A DNA stretch of 64,000 nucleotides. Origin: Alphaproteobacteria bacterium (GTDB lineage: Bacteria > Pseudomonadota > Alphaproteobacteria > UBA8366). The position numbers and the translations under genes were made by a program. Position 1 is the stretch's first letter, and the number at the start of each line of letters is the position of its first letter. A model generated the notes under the pieces. It did not search any database. It was not told the DNA's origin and was given only the letters and a program-made list of their open reading frames with translations. The stretch covers positions 310,001 through 374,000 of the forward strand of contig JAJFJD010000001.1 of the NCBI GenBank assembly GCA_021774335.1, read 5' to 3'. Below are positions 16,184 to 24,864 of this stretch, piece by piece.

Positions 16184-16507
16184 TTAAAAACCATAAGAAA
16201 CATAATTATCGAGCAATATTGTTGCGGTTTAGCCACAAAATAGACAAGTAAATCATATATTTAGATTATATTGATCGGTATTTTCGATTGATATTTATTG
16301 TGCTGACCCGGTTTGTTGATTCTAAATTGATTTAGGTTGGTTTTTTTACTTATCTATATTTTGATTTGAATCAATCGATTATTTCGATCATTTGGGGTCG
16401 CATGTCTCGGAAATCCCGAATCGGCCAATCCGCCAAGCGCCGCGCTTGCCAACCTCGGCATAGCCCGGTAGACCGTAACCAGTTCACTTCATTCGGATTC
16501 TCAATTC
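16184..16507. other. AT-rich intergenic region between porin 2 and chaC
   Basis: About 320 nt of markedly AT-rich sequence upstream of two divergent genes. It has several short T-runs and GATC/GATT words but no convincing open frame with a ribosome binding site. It probably holds the upstream part of the porin 2 promoter and the chaC promoter. No repeat or RNA gene is recognised. Confidence 0.4.
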
Positions 16508-17170
16508 GTGACACTAGACCGCGACGCCATCCGACGGGGCGCCTTCAGGGAAATGGCCGCCAACAGTCGGCGCCATGGCCGCATTTGGACCGACGCCGAA
16601 CGCGACGCGTCCAAGAACGCCATGCTGTCCGCGGTACCGGACGGCGACGACGTCTGGGTCTTCGGGTACGGATCGCTGATGTGGAATCCGGCATTTCATT
16701 TCGTCGACCGCCTGCCCGGGCGAGTCCATGGCTACCACCGCAGTTACTGTATGATTTCCACCGCCGGACGCGGCACCGAGGCGCAACCCGGCATGATGCT
16801 AGCGCTGGAACCCGGCGGGTCCTGTTGCGGCCTCGCCTTCCGAATCGCCGCCGACTCGGTTCACGAAGAACTGGATATAGTCTGGGCTCGGGAAATGCTC
16901 GCCGGCACCTATCGCCCAGTCTGGGTAACGGTCGCCGGGGCGACATCGACGGTCCGCGCCATTACCTTTGCCAGCAACCAGCGGCACGACCGTTATGTCG
17001 GACGGCTTGACCCGGCGACGGTGGTTCAACGCCTTGCCACGGCCGAGGGTCGACTGGGAAGCTGTCAGGACTATCTTAGGAATACGGTATCGTGTCTGTC
17101 GGAATTCGGATTCCGTGACCGGCGGATGACAGACCTCCTACTACAGGTGCAGCGATACCCGACACCGTGA
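16508..17170 (+). CDS. Gamma-glutamylcyclotransferase, ChaC type
   Basis: A 220-residue protein of the ChaC family, cytoplasmic enzymes that degrade glutathione to 5-oxoproline and Cys-Gly. The glycine-rich substrate loop [13 protein letters not shown] is at about residues 51-63, and the general acid/base Glu is expected in AREMLAGTY near residue 130. The predicted start is GTG at 16508; no strong ribosome binding site is visible and ATG at 16553 is an alternative. Its stop overlaps a possible GTG start of msrB, so the two thiol- and sulfur-redox genes are probably co-transcribed. Confidence 0.86.
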   Translation: MTLDRDAIRRGAFREMAANSRRHGRIWTDAERDASKNAMLSAVPDGDDVWVFGYGSLMWNPAFHFVDRLPGRVHGYHRSYCMISTAGRGTEAQPGMMLALEPGGSCCGLAFRIAADSVHEELDIVWAREMLAGTYRPVWVTVAGATSTVRAITFASNQRHDRYVGRLDPATVVQRLATAEGRLGSCQDYLRNTVSCLSEFGFRDRRMTDLLLQVQRYPTP

Positions 17171-17208
17171 CGAAGACAGACGAACTGCGACAGGGAGAAC
17201 GAAAACCG

Positions 17209-17616
17209 ATGGCAAAGGTGCAAAAATCAGATGCGGAATGGCGCGATATTCTCTCGCGCGAGCAATATCATGTAACCCGGCAGCATGGCACCGAGCGGGC
17301 CTTCACCGGCAAATATCACGACAGCAAGGATGACGGCACCTACGTCTGCATCTGCTGCGGCACGCCGCTGTTTTCGTCGGAGACCAAGTTCGATTCGGGT
17401 ACCGGCTGGCCCAGCTTCTACGCGCCGCTTGACGATGGCGCCGTGGATACCCGCGAAGACAACGGCCTCTTCATGCGTCGCACCGAAGTGCTGTGCGCAA
17501 CCTGCGACGCCCATCTCGGCCACGTCTTCGAGGACGGCCCGCAGCCCAGTGGGTTGCGCTATTGCATGAATTCCGTCGCGCTCAACCTCAAGCAGGATGA
17601 GTCCGACGAGGGCTGA
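17209..17616 (+). CDS. msrB: Peptide-methionine (R)-S-oxide reductase
   Basis: A 135-residue MsrB, which reduces the R-epimer of methionine sulfoxide in proteins with thioredoxin as donor. The two zinc-binding CxxC pairs are CICC near residue 43 and CATC near residue 91. GTGWPSF and [13 protein letters not shown] are present, and the catalytic Cys lies in RYCMNS near residue 116. ATG at 17209 follows GGGAG and gives the usual family length; a GTG at 17167 overlapping the chaC stop would add 14 residues. Together with chaC it suggests an oxidative-damage or thiol-homeostasis unit. Confidence 0.93.
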   Translation: MAKVQKSDAEWRDILSREQYHVTRQHGTERAFTGKYHDSKDDGTYVCICCGTPLFSSETKFDSGTGWPSFYAPLDDGAVDTREDNGLFMRRTEVLCATCDAHLGHVFEDGPQPSGLRYCMNSVALNLKQDESDEG

Positions 17617-17620
17617 AGGA

Positions 17621-18937
17621 TCAGCCGCGGCGAACGGGCTCGAAATCGAAGGCGATACTGATCCGCCGGGTATCCGAATCGAACGGAACGGTCCGGTGAT
17701 ACACATATGACGGGAACAGCAGGAACATCCCCGGCTCCGGCTTGTGGTAGCGAAGACCCGGCCGCTTTGGCGCGGGAAAATGATCCGGCGGATTCCCGAA
17801 CTCAATCCATCCGCTATGACCCGTGTCGCCCTCGCTGACCACCTCCGGCACCTGCACATAGTACACGCCGCTAAGCCAGCCGCTCGGATGGATATGCGCC
17901 GACTGGTGTCCCTGTCGGTCCAGAACGGTCGCCCACATTTCAATCCGCCAATCTTCCGGCGCGCCATCAACGAATGGATGCTCCTGCGCAGGGTCGATGC
18001 CGCGTAGATACCCATCGAAAGCGCGGACGAGCAGCGTTTCGAGATGGGCGACGGGCCCTTTCGGCTCGGCAAGCAAATTGTCGCTCGTAGCGCCGTTGTG
18101 ACAGGACGTCGCCTCCAGGTCGAAACTGAGCGACGGATGGTTTTCGATGTGGTCGATCAGGGCGGTATTGAAGGCATCGACACTGTCGAATCCGGCCGGT
18201 GGCTCGATCCGTCCGATCCGCAAAAAATTTTCTAAGTCAACCAATTCGGCCGCCGCCTCACGGTCACCAAGCGCGTCCAGCGCGACCGCCTTATAGGCAA
18301 TGGCGCTGGTGTCGCCGGGCAACATCCGGAAACATTGCTCGCAGGCGTCGATCGCCTCGGCCGGCCGGTCGAGGTCCAGCAAGGCGGCGGCGATCCCGGT
18401 ATGGGCTTCCCCGAAATGCGGTTTCCGCGCCAAGGCCTCGCGATAGGCGGCAATCGCATCCTCAAACCGCTTCAGCCCTTCATACACGCGGCCCAGGTTG
18501 AACCAACCGCCGGCTGCTTCCGGCACCAGGTCATTGAGCCGCTGGTAGACTAAAATCGCTTCCTCGAATCGGCGCGTCTCGAGCAGCATCATGCCGAGCC
18601 GGGCATAGGGCTTGGCATCCTGCGGCGCGGCATCGATGGCCCGGTGCATAATCGCAATCGACGCATCGTAATCGCCGATATCAGCGCAGATGCTGCCGAG
18701 GCTCGAAAGAATATCCGGATGGCCTGGCTGCGCGCCGTCGGCCTTCTCAAGCGACTCGATCGCCTCGCGCTTCCGTCCAGTCTGGTATAGCAGGATGCCA
18801 CGGTAGTACCACGCCTCGGCGTTACCGGAATCCTCTTCAACGACTTGATTGTACAGCCGTTCCGCATCCAGCACTCGGCCCGACTCGTGATAGTCGCGGG
18901 CCAGCGACATCAGGCTGCCTACCGTCTGATCTGCCAT
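17621..18937 (-). CDS. TPR protein with C-terminal 2OG-Fe(II) oxygenase-like domain
   Basis: A 438-residue protein. Residues about 5-240 are a run of tetratricopeptide repeats (for example AWYYRGILLYQTGRKREAI and GWFNLGRVYEGLKRFEDAI). The C-terminal 150 residues match the uncharacterised 2OG-Fe(II) oxygenase group found on TPR proteins: HIHPSGWLSGVYYV (iron ligands near 348-350), a distal His in YVYHRTVPF near 414, and RISIAFDF with the 2-oxoglutarate Arg near 425. The start at 18937 follows GAGAGGG; a longer frame would overlap bioA. It ends 4 nt from the msrB stop (convergent). A protein hydroxylase that recruits clients through the TPRs is an inference. Confidence 0.82.
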   Translation of the reverse strand: MADQTVGSLMSLARDYHESGRVLDAERLYNQVVEEDSGNAEAWYYRGILLYQTGRKREAIESLEKADGAQPGHPDILSSLGSICADIGDYDASIAIMHRAIDAAPQDAKPYARLGMMLLETRRFEEAILVYQRLNDLVPEAAGGWFNLGRVYEGLKRFEDAIAAYREALARKPHFGEAHTGIAAALLDLDRPAEAIDACEQCFRMLPGDTSAIAYKAVALDALGDREAAAELVDLENFLRIGRIEPPAGFDSVDAFNTALIDHIENHPSLSFDLEATSCHNGATSDNLLAEPKGPVAHLETLLVRAFDGYLRGIDPAQEHPFVDGAPEDWRIEMWATVLDRQGHQSAHIHPSGWLSGVYYVQVPEVVSEGDTGHSGWIEFGNPPDHFPAPKRPGLRYHKPEPGMFLLFPSYVYHRTVPFDSDTRRISIAFDFEPVRRG

Positions 18938-19016
18938 GATCCCTCTCGAATATGCGGCATCACCTATCGCGGACGCTTTGAAAGCACAAGTCGATAGTTC
19001 GAGGTTGTTGTCCCGA

Positions 19017-20300
19017 CTACAGCGCCGCGGACCACTCGCCGACGACATCGATGATCGCGCCGGTCAGCACGGCAAGATCGTCCGATTCGATGACTAGGGG
19101 CGGCATCACGTAGACGATGTCGCCGAACGGACGAATCCAGACGCCCTTCTCCACGAATCGGCCGCGGAGTGCGTTTAGATCCATCGGCCCGTTAAGCTGG
19201 ACAACGCCGATCGCGCCCAGGCACCGGACATCGGCAACGCCCGGAAGCCCGACACACGGCTGGAGATCACGGACCAATTGTTTCTCGATTCGCTTCGCCT
19301 GGTCTTGTCGTGGTTCCCGTTCGAAAAGATCGAGCGACGCGTTCGCAGCAGCACAGGCCAACGGATTGCCGGTATAGGTCGGCCCATGCATCAGGGCCGC
19401 GTCGAATCGATCGGACAAAAACGCGTCATAGACGCGGTCCGTCGCCACTGTCGCCGCGAGTGCCATGGTCCCGCCGGTCAAGGATTTGGACAGTGTCACG
19501 ATGTCGGGGCAAACGCCGGCCTGTTCGCAGGCGAACATGGTGCCGGTACGGCAGAAGCCCGTGGCGATTTCGTCTACGACAAGCAGAACATCGTGTTTAC
19601 GGCACAGTGCCGCGATCCGCTGCAACACCGACGGATCGTGAAACTTCATCCCGCCCGCCGCCTGCACCAGCGGTTCGAGCATGACGGCGGCGATTTCATC
19701 GGTGCGGCTCGCCAGCACCCGGTCGAATTGTTCGAACCCCGCCTCGTCGCGCGGCAGGTCGACGACGATCTGTTCCGGAAGCAGACCGTGAAACATCGTG
19801 TGCATCCCCTCGTCCGGATCGCACACCGACATCGCGCCGATCGTGTCGCCGTGATAGCCGAAGCGGAAGCTCACGAAACGCGCGCGTCCCTTAATGCCCT
19901 GGTTGAGCCAATACTGCACCGCCATCTTCATGGCGATCTCAACCGACACGGATCCGGATTCCGAAAAGAAAACATGGCCGAGGTCGCCGGGCAGAATCTC
20001 CGACAGGCGCCGAGCCAGGGTCAGCGCCGGTTCATGCACAAAGCCGCCAAGCATGACATGGGGCATTCGCTCCAACTGGTCGGTGACCGCCGCGCGGATA
20101 TGCGGATGGTTATACCCGTGAGCCGCGGTCCACCATGACGCCACCCCATCGACCAACTCCCGGCCATCGGCGAGCCGTATCCGAACGCCGTCGCTCGCCA
20201 CCGCCTCGACGGGGCGCGGCGTCGTCTTCATCTGCGAATAGGGTAGCCAGATATGCGGGAACCCGGTCTCACTCCATTCCGGGCGGTCCGGCGGGCTCAT
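19017..20300 (-). CDS. bioA: Adenosylmethionine-8-amino-7-oxononanoate aminotransferase
   Basis: A 427-residue class III PLP aminotransferase that makes 7,8-diaminopelargonate from KAPA, using S-adenosylmethionine as amino donor, in biotin synthesis. The early [14 protein letters not shown] and the [20 protein letters not shown] segment (residues 48-67) are characteristic of BioA. The PLP lysine is in TLSKSLTGG near residue 275, preceded by VVDEIATGF. The gene overlaps bioB by 4 nt (ATGA at 20297-20300), giving a bioB-bioA operon. The divergent bioF-bioD operon supports the assignment. Confidence 0.96.
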   Translation of the reverse strand: MSPPDRPEWSETGFPHIWLPYSQMKTTPRPVEAVASDGVRIRLADGRELVDGVASWWTAAHGYNHPHIRAAVTDQLERMPHVMLGGFVHEPALTLARRLSEILPGDLGHVFFSESGSVSVEIAMKMAVQYWLNQGIKGRARFVSFRFGYHGDTIGAMSVCDPDEGMHTMFHGLLPEQIVVDLPRDEAGFEQFDRVLASRTDEIAAVMLEPLVQAAGGMKFHDPSVLQRIAALCRKHDVLLVVDEIATGFCRTGTMFACEQAGVCPDIVTLSKSLTGGTMALAATVATDRVYDAFLSDRFDAALMHGPTYTGNPLACAAANASLDLFEREPRQDQAKRIEKQLVRDLQPCVGLPGVADVRCLGAIGVVQLNGPMDLNALRGRFVEKGVWIRPFGDIVYVMPPLVIESDDLAVLTGAIIDVVGEWSAAL

Positions 20301-21376
20301 TCCCCTGCTTCGGCCTCATAAGGTTCTTCGACCTCGTAGGGTTCGATGCCGAGCCGATCGAACAAGGCATCGTCCTGGTCGACCTCGGGATTACCGGTGG
20401 TCAGCAGCTTCTCGCCGCAGAAAATGGAATTCGCGCCGGCGAGGAAACAAAGCGCTTGCGCCTCGTCGGTCATCGCCTCGCGGCCGGCGGACAGCCGCAC
20501 GAAGGAATTCGGCATCAGGATACGGGCGACCGCGATGGTGCGGATGAATTCGAGGATGTCGAGCTGGTCCGTCCCGGTCAGCGGCGTCCCTTCGACCTGG
20601 ACCAGCATATTGATCGGCACGCTTTCGGGATGTTTCGGCATTGTCGCCAGCGTCATGAGCATACCGGCGCGGTGATCGCGGCTTTCGCCCATCCCGACGA
20701 TGCCGCCGCAACACACGTTCATGCCGGATTGCCGTACATGTTCCAGCGTATCGAGCCGGTCCTGATAGGTCCGCGTCGTGATGATCTCGCCGTAGAATTC
20801 TTCCGACGTGTCGATGTTGTGGTTGTAGTAATCGAGCCCCGCTTCGGCGAGCCGCGCCGCCTGCGCCCCGCTCAACATACCAAGGGTCATGCAGGTTTCC
20901 ATGCCCAGCGCCTTCACGCCCTGCACCATGTCGATGATGGCGCCCATGTCGCGGTCCTTCGGGCTGCGCCAGGCAGCCCCCATGCAGAACCGGCTGGCAC
21001 CGCCGTCCTTCGCTTCGCGCGCCTGCGCCATGACCGCGTCCACGTTCATCAGTTTTTCGGCATCGACGCCGGTCTCGAAATGCGCCGACTGCGGACAGTA
21101 TTTGCAGTCCTCCGGGCAACCGCCGGTTTTGATCGAAAGCAATCGGCTTTTCTGAACCCGGTTGGCGTCGAAGTGATGGCGATGAACCGCCTGCGCGCGG
21201 AACAGCAGGTCATTGAACGGCAGGTCGAACAGCGCCCGGATTTCCGCCTGCGACCAGTCATTGCGAACCCCGTTGGATTCGGTCTGCAGTGCGGCGTCCG
21301 AGGATCCAATGACGGTGGTTCCGGTAACGGGGTTCTCGGCAGGCGTTTGCACATCACTTTGGCTCGCGTAACTCAT
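20297..21376 (-). CDS. bioB: Biotin synthase
   Basis: A 359-residue radical SAM enzyme that inserts sulfur into dethiobiotin. The radical SAM cluster motif CPEDCKYC lies near residue 92, followed by PQSAHF. Further BioB hallmarks are [25 protein letters not shown] and [11 protein letters not shown], the latter providing ligands of the auxiliary 2Fe-2S cluster. It is the first gene of the minus-strand bioBA operon; 192 nt separate its start from that of bioF on the other strand. The N-terminal 30 residues are a low-complexity extension. Confidence 0.97.
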   Translation of the reverse strand: MSYASQSDVQTPAENPVTGTTVIGSSDAALQTESNGVRNDWSQAEIRALFDLPFNDLLFRAQAVHRHHFDANRVQKSRLLSIKTGGCPEDCKYCPQSAHFETGVDAEKLMNVDAVMAQAREAKDGGASRFCMGAAWRSPKDRDMGAIIDMVQGVKALGMETCMTLGMLSGAQAARLAEAGLDYYNHNIDTSEEFYGEIITTRTYQDRLDTLEHVRQSGMNVCCGGIVGMGESRDHRAGMLMTLATMPKHPESVPINMLVQVEGTPLTGTDQLDILEFIRTIAVARILMPNSFVRLSAGREAMTDEAQALCFLAGANSIFCGEKLLTTGNPEVDQDDALFDRLGIEPYEVEEPYEAEAGE

Positions 21377-21505
21377 CGTTTGGTCGGTCCGGTGTAATTC
21401 TTAGGAATGGGCCCGCACGGAAGGCCCGGACGCCCGCATCATCTTTGAGCGGCGTGGTAAAGTCAAACCTACGAAACACCAACGGCACCCCTATCGACTG
21501 GGGCG

Positions 21506-21533
21506 TTGACAGCGGGCCGGGCGGCGTGAAAAT
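21506..21533 (+). promoter_or_regulatory. Candidate promoter of bioFD
   Basis: TTGACA (21506-21511) is followed after 16 nt by GAAAAT (21528-21533), about 36 nt before the bioF start. The -35 is perfect and the -10 matches at four of six positions. No recognisable BirA or BioR operator was seen in the 21377-21568 intergenic region. Confidence 0.4.
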
Positions 21534-21568
21534 GCACCCTTATTCCTGACCCAGAAAGAGCGAGAGGC

Positions 21569-22735
21569 ATGGACTCTCTGGAACTGTTTGTTCGCGACAA
21601 ACTCGAACATCTCGAGGCGCAGTCGCTGAAACGCACGCTTGCGGAAACCGACCGTTTCGCGGCCGCGCTGACCCGGCGTGACGGCAAGGTGATGATCTCC
21701 TTCTGCTGCAACGATTACCTCAATCTCTCGCATGACCGGCGGGTGATCGATGCCGCGAATGAGGCAACACAGCGCTATGGCGCGGGCTCAGGCGCGTCGC
21801 GGCTCGTCACCGGGAACCATCCGCTCTACAAAACCCTGGAAACCAAGCTTGCCGCCCATAAGGAGACGGAAGCCGCGGTGGTCTTCGGCAGCGGCTACCT
21901 GACCAATGTGGGCGTCATTCCGACGCTCATTGGCCCCGACGACCTGATCGTGGCCGACGAATTGTGCCATGCCTGCCTGTTCGCGGGATCGCAGATCAGC
22001 CACGCCAAACTCGTCATCTTCCGGCACAACGATCTTGACCATTGCGCCGAGCTTCTGGAAGAGCACCGGGCGCAACACCCGCGCTGCCTGATCCTGACGG
22101 ACGGCGTGTTCAGCATGGACGGGGATCTTGCGCCGGTCGTCGAACTGGCCGAACTGGCCGAGATGCATGACGCCTGGCTGATGACCGATGACGCGCATGG
22201 CCTCGGTGTAGTTGCCGGGGGTAAGGGCAGCAGCTTCGTCACCGGACAGAAAGCCCGCGTGCCGCTGCAGATGGGCACCCTATCCAAGGCGATCGGCGTC
22301 TATGGCGGCTATCTCTGTGCCAGCCAGGCAGTCGTCGATTTCATCAAGACGCGCGCGCGCAGCTTCATATACACGACCGGCCTTCCGCCCGGCGCCGTGG
22401 CCTCGTCGATCGCCGCACTCGACCTGATCGCAACCGACGCCGAACTGGTCGCCAAACCGATGGCGAAGGCCCGGTTGTTCACGCGGGCGCTCAACCTGCC
22501 GGACCCGGAGAGCTGCATCGTGCCGCTGATCATGGGGGACGCGGATTCCGCGCTTGCCGCCAGCCAAACCCTTGCCGAACAAGGCTTCCTGGTGACGGCG
22601 ATCCGGCCGCCGACCGTGCCGGAGAACACCGCGCGACTGCGCTTCACCTTCACCGCCGAACATCGCAACGAAGATATTCTGCGCCTTGTGGAAGCGGTCC
22701 GACCGTTTCACCGCGGCGACAAGGACGCCGCGTGA
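21569..22735 (+). CDS. bioF: 8-amino-7-oxononanoate synthase
   Basis: A 388-residue PLP enzyme of the alpha-oxoamine synthase family that condenses pimeloyl thioester with alanine to give KAPA. Seen are CNDYLNLSHDRRV near residue 47, GAGSGASRLVTGNHPLY near 72, the PLP contacts in DDAHGLGVVA near 208, and the Schiff-base lysine in TLSKAIGVYGGYL near 240. The start has GAGAGG in front. It overlaps bioD by 4 nt (GTGA). Confidence 0.96.
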   Translation: MDSLELFVRDKLEHLEAQSLKRTLAETDRFAAALTRRDGKVMISFCCNDYLNLSHDRRVIDAANEATQRYGAGSGASRLVTGNHPLYKTLETKLAAHKETEAAVVFGSGYLTNVGVIPTLIGPDDLIVADELCHACLFAGSQISHAKLVIFRHNDLDHCAELLEEHRAQHPRCLILTDGVFSMDGDLAPVVELAELAEMHDAWLMTDDAHGLGVVAGGKGSSFVTGQKARVPLQMGTLSKAIGVYGGYLCASQAVVDFIKTRARSFIYTTGLPPGAVASSIAALDLIATDAELVAKPMAKARLFTRALNLPDPESCIVPLIMGDADSALAASQTLAEQGFLVTAIRPPTVPENTARLRFTFTAEHRNEDILRLVEAVRPFHRGDKDAA

Positions 22736-23406
22736 CCTCAGTATTCATTACGTCGTCCGGGACCGGCGTGGGCAAAACCCTGGTCACCGCATCGCTCGCG
22801 CATCAACTACGTCGGGGCGGTACCGCGGCGCGCGTCCTCAAACCCGTGATCAGCGGATTTACGCCGGAGGACTTCGACGAAAGCGACACGGCAATCCTGC
22901 TGCAGAGCCAGGAAACGGCGCCGACTGGAGATGCGATCGACCGCATGTCGCCCTTCCGGTTCGCAGCACCATTGTCGCCGGATATGGCAGCGGCACGGGA
23001 AAACCGGTCGATCGATTTCGAGGCGTTGGTGGCGTTCTGCCGGGACGCCGCCGCCGGACCGGAAGACATTACGCTGATCGAAGGCGTCGGCGGCGTCATG
23101 GTGCCGCTGACCGAGCGCGAAACCGTACTCGACTGGATGGCCGCGCTCGGCGCGCCCTGTCTGCTGGTCGTCGGCAGCTATCTCGGCACGATCAGCCATA
23201 CATTGACCGCCGCCGGAACGATCGCCGCACGCGGACTGGCCATTTCAGCCATCGTTATCAGCGAATCGGAGGAAAGCCCGGTGCCGGTCGCCGAAACCCA
23301 AGCCACGATTCAACGATTCCTGCCGGATATCAGCATCTCGGCGGTTCCGCGACTGTCAGGCGCGAAGCCGTGGCTGGAAGCGCCAGACCTCACGTCGCTG
23401 ATATGA
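22732..23406 (+). CDS. bioD: ATP-dependent dethiobiotin synthetase
   Basis: A 224-residue enzyme that closes the ureido ring of dethiobiotin from diaminopelargonate, CO2 and ATP. The P-loop variant SSGTGVGKTLVTASL is at residues 5-19, PVISG follows, and IEGVGGVMVPL near residue 119 is the conserved second nucleotide/Mg site. It begins at GTG overlapping the bioF stop. The four late biotin genes are thus all here; the pimeloyl-forming genes (bioC/bioH or bioI type) are not in the window. Confidence 0.95.
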   Translation: MTSVFITSSGTGVGKTLVTASLAHQLRRGGTAARVLKPVISGFTPEDFDESDTAILLQSQETAPTGDAIDRMSPFRFAAPLSPDMAAARENRSIDFEALVAFCRDAAAGPEDITLIEGVGGVMVPLTERETVLDWMAALGAPCLLVVGSYLGTISHTLTAAGTIAARGLAISAIVISESEESPVPVAETQATIQRFLPDISISAVPRLSGAKPWLEAPDLTSLI

Positions 23407-23414
23407 CGCCAAGA

Positions 23415-23627
23415 GCGCGTACGCGCATGCCGTTACTGTACGTATTTGATTTAGTTGCGATCCACCCTGGCTGCGACGCGTCGCCAAGTTATGCGTACGC
23501 ATGACTATGCCGTATCGCAAAATTTCAAATCTAGTTGTTTTCTGAGAAATTTCAGGAACTTGAACGTACGCACTGCCGCGACCTGCACGACGCCTTGCCG
23601 CTAAGGCGAAACGGAGATCATGCGTAC
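23415..23627. repeat. Cluster of GTAC-centred palindromes between bioD and a CoA-transferase gene
   Basis: The 226-nt gap between convergent genes contains perfect 12-bp palindromes GCGCGTACGCGC (23415-23426), GCGACGCGTCGC (23473-23484) and ATGCGTACGCAT (23491-23502). It also holds shorter TACGTA (23439-23444), CGTACG (23565-23570) and ATGCGTAC (23620-23627). An inverted repeat CTGA/TCAG lies between. No gene is evident. Use as binding sites, or as hairpin-forming ends of converging transcripts, is possible. Confidence 0.55.
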
Positions 23628-23632
23628 AGACA

Positions 23633-24856
23633 TCAAGGTGGCGCCATGCCCATATTCGCAGGCGCCTCGTCGGGGTCGTATTGCCCGATGATGTTCGACT
23701 CGCGCAATGCGGCGATCTTATCCTCGCTGAAGCCGAGACCGGCGAGGATTTCAACGGTGTGTTCGCCGATATGCGGCGCATGGGCATTTGGATTGCCGGA
23801 TTCGGCCGCCGGCAGGCCGGGAATCTTGGTCATCGGGATGGTGCCGACCGTCTCATGATCGACCCAGGACACCACGCCGGTTTCCTGCACATGGGCGTCG
23901 GCGAGATAGTCACCGTAATCGTTCACTGCGGCATGCAGGATATCGAGTTCGGTAAGGTCGCGGTCCCATTCCGCGGAGGTCCGTGTCTGGATCGCCTCGT
24001 CGATGATCGCGAGCAGTGGCGCCTCGTTCTCGACACGGGCGGCCGGCGTCTTGAACCTCGGATCGTCGATCAACGCTTCCTGTCCGATCAGGCGGCAGAA
24101 TTTGGCGAAGACCGGGTCACGGCGGGCATTGATATTGATAAAGCCATCCTTGGTCTTGAATGCGCCGATCGGCACGCCGATCCCTTCAGCGCGGTTAATC
24201 CCGAAATGATGCTCGACCACCGGCGCGGACTGTAGCGCCGCCGCCGCCTCCATCAGGCTCAATTCGATATGCGTGCCCACGCCCTTCATCGCCTTGCGAT
24301 AAAGGGCCGTGCTGACCGCCTGGAACGCGTACAGGCCCGACATCACGTCAATCGCCACCATATTGACGCGCTGCGGCTTGCCGGACGGATCCCTGTTGAT
24401 CGTCATCCAGCCGCTGAATGCCTGCAGCACCATATCGGTCGCGGGCCGGCTGCTGTAGGGGCCGGTCTGCCCGAAACCGGTCAGTGACATGTAGACAAGG
24501 TCGGGATTCTTCGCGCGAACCGACTCGTAATCGAGGCCGAACCGCTTCATCACGCCGGGCCGGAAATTCTCCAGCATGACATCCGCCTCGGCAGCCAATT
24601 GTTGGGCGATCCCACGCCCCTCGTCGGTCTTCAGGTCGAGCGAGATGCTGCGTTTACCGCGGTTCACAATCAGCGAATACGGGCTGTAATCACCCAGGCT
24701 TTTGCCGAGGACACGGCTCCAATCGCCATTCAGCGGCTCCATCTTGACGACATCGGCGCCATGCTGCGCCAGCAGCAGGCCGCAATGCGGTGCGGCAACC
24801 CCCTGCGACGCGTCGAAAACTTTGAGCCCAGCGAAGGCCGGTTCATCGTCGATCAT
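23633..24856 (-). CDS. CaiB/BaiF family CoA-transferase (second of pair)
   Basis: A 407-residue class III CoA-transferase, which moves CoA between carboxylic acids through an aspartyl-CoA intermediate. The N-terminal LKVFDASQGVAAPHCG, the RGKRSISLDLK segment near residue 67, and ENFRPGVMKRFGLDY near 97 are typical. The catalytic Asp should be the one in VAIDVMSGLYAFQAV near residue 169. The protein is clearly paralogous to the gene just upstream (24865-26067), 8 nt away. The substrate is unknown; the pair may form one enzyme or two specificities. Confidence 0.88.
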   Translation of the reverse strand: MIDDEPAFAGLKVFDASQGVAAPHCGLLLAQHGADVVKMEPLNGDWSRVLGKSLGDYSPYSLIVNRGKRSISLDLKTDEGRGIAQQLAAEADVMLENFRPGVMKRFGLDYESVRAKNPDLVYMSLTGFGQTGPYSSRPATDMVLQAFSGWMTINRDPSGKPQRVNMVAIDVMSGLYAFQAVSTALYRKAMKGVGTHIELSLMEAAAALQSAPVVEHHFGINRAEGIGVPIGAFKTKDGFININARRDPVFAKFCRLIGQEALIDDPRFKTPAARVENEAPLLAIIDEAIQTRTSAEWDRDLTELDILHAAVNDYGDYLADAHVQETGVVSWVDHETVGTIPMTKIPGLPAAESGNPNAHAPHIGEHTVEILAGLGFSEDKIAALRESNIIGQYDPDEAPANMGMAPP

Positions 24857-24864
24857 AGGGTTTC

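Noticed and set aside
20135-21397. 420-codon plus-strand frame opposite bioB
   Set aside because: It lies opposite the well-supported biotin synthase gene and has a composition typical of a reverse-frame shadow in GC-rich DNA.
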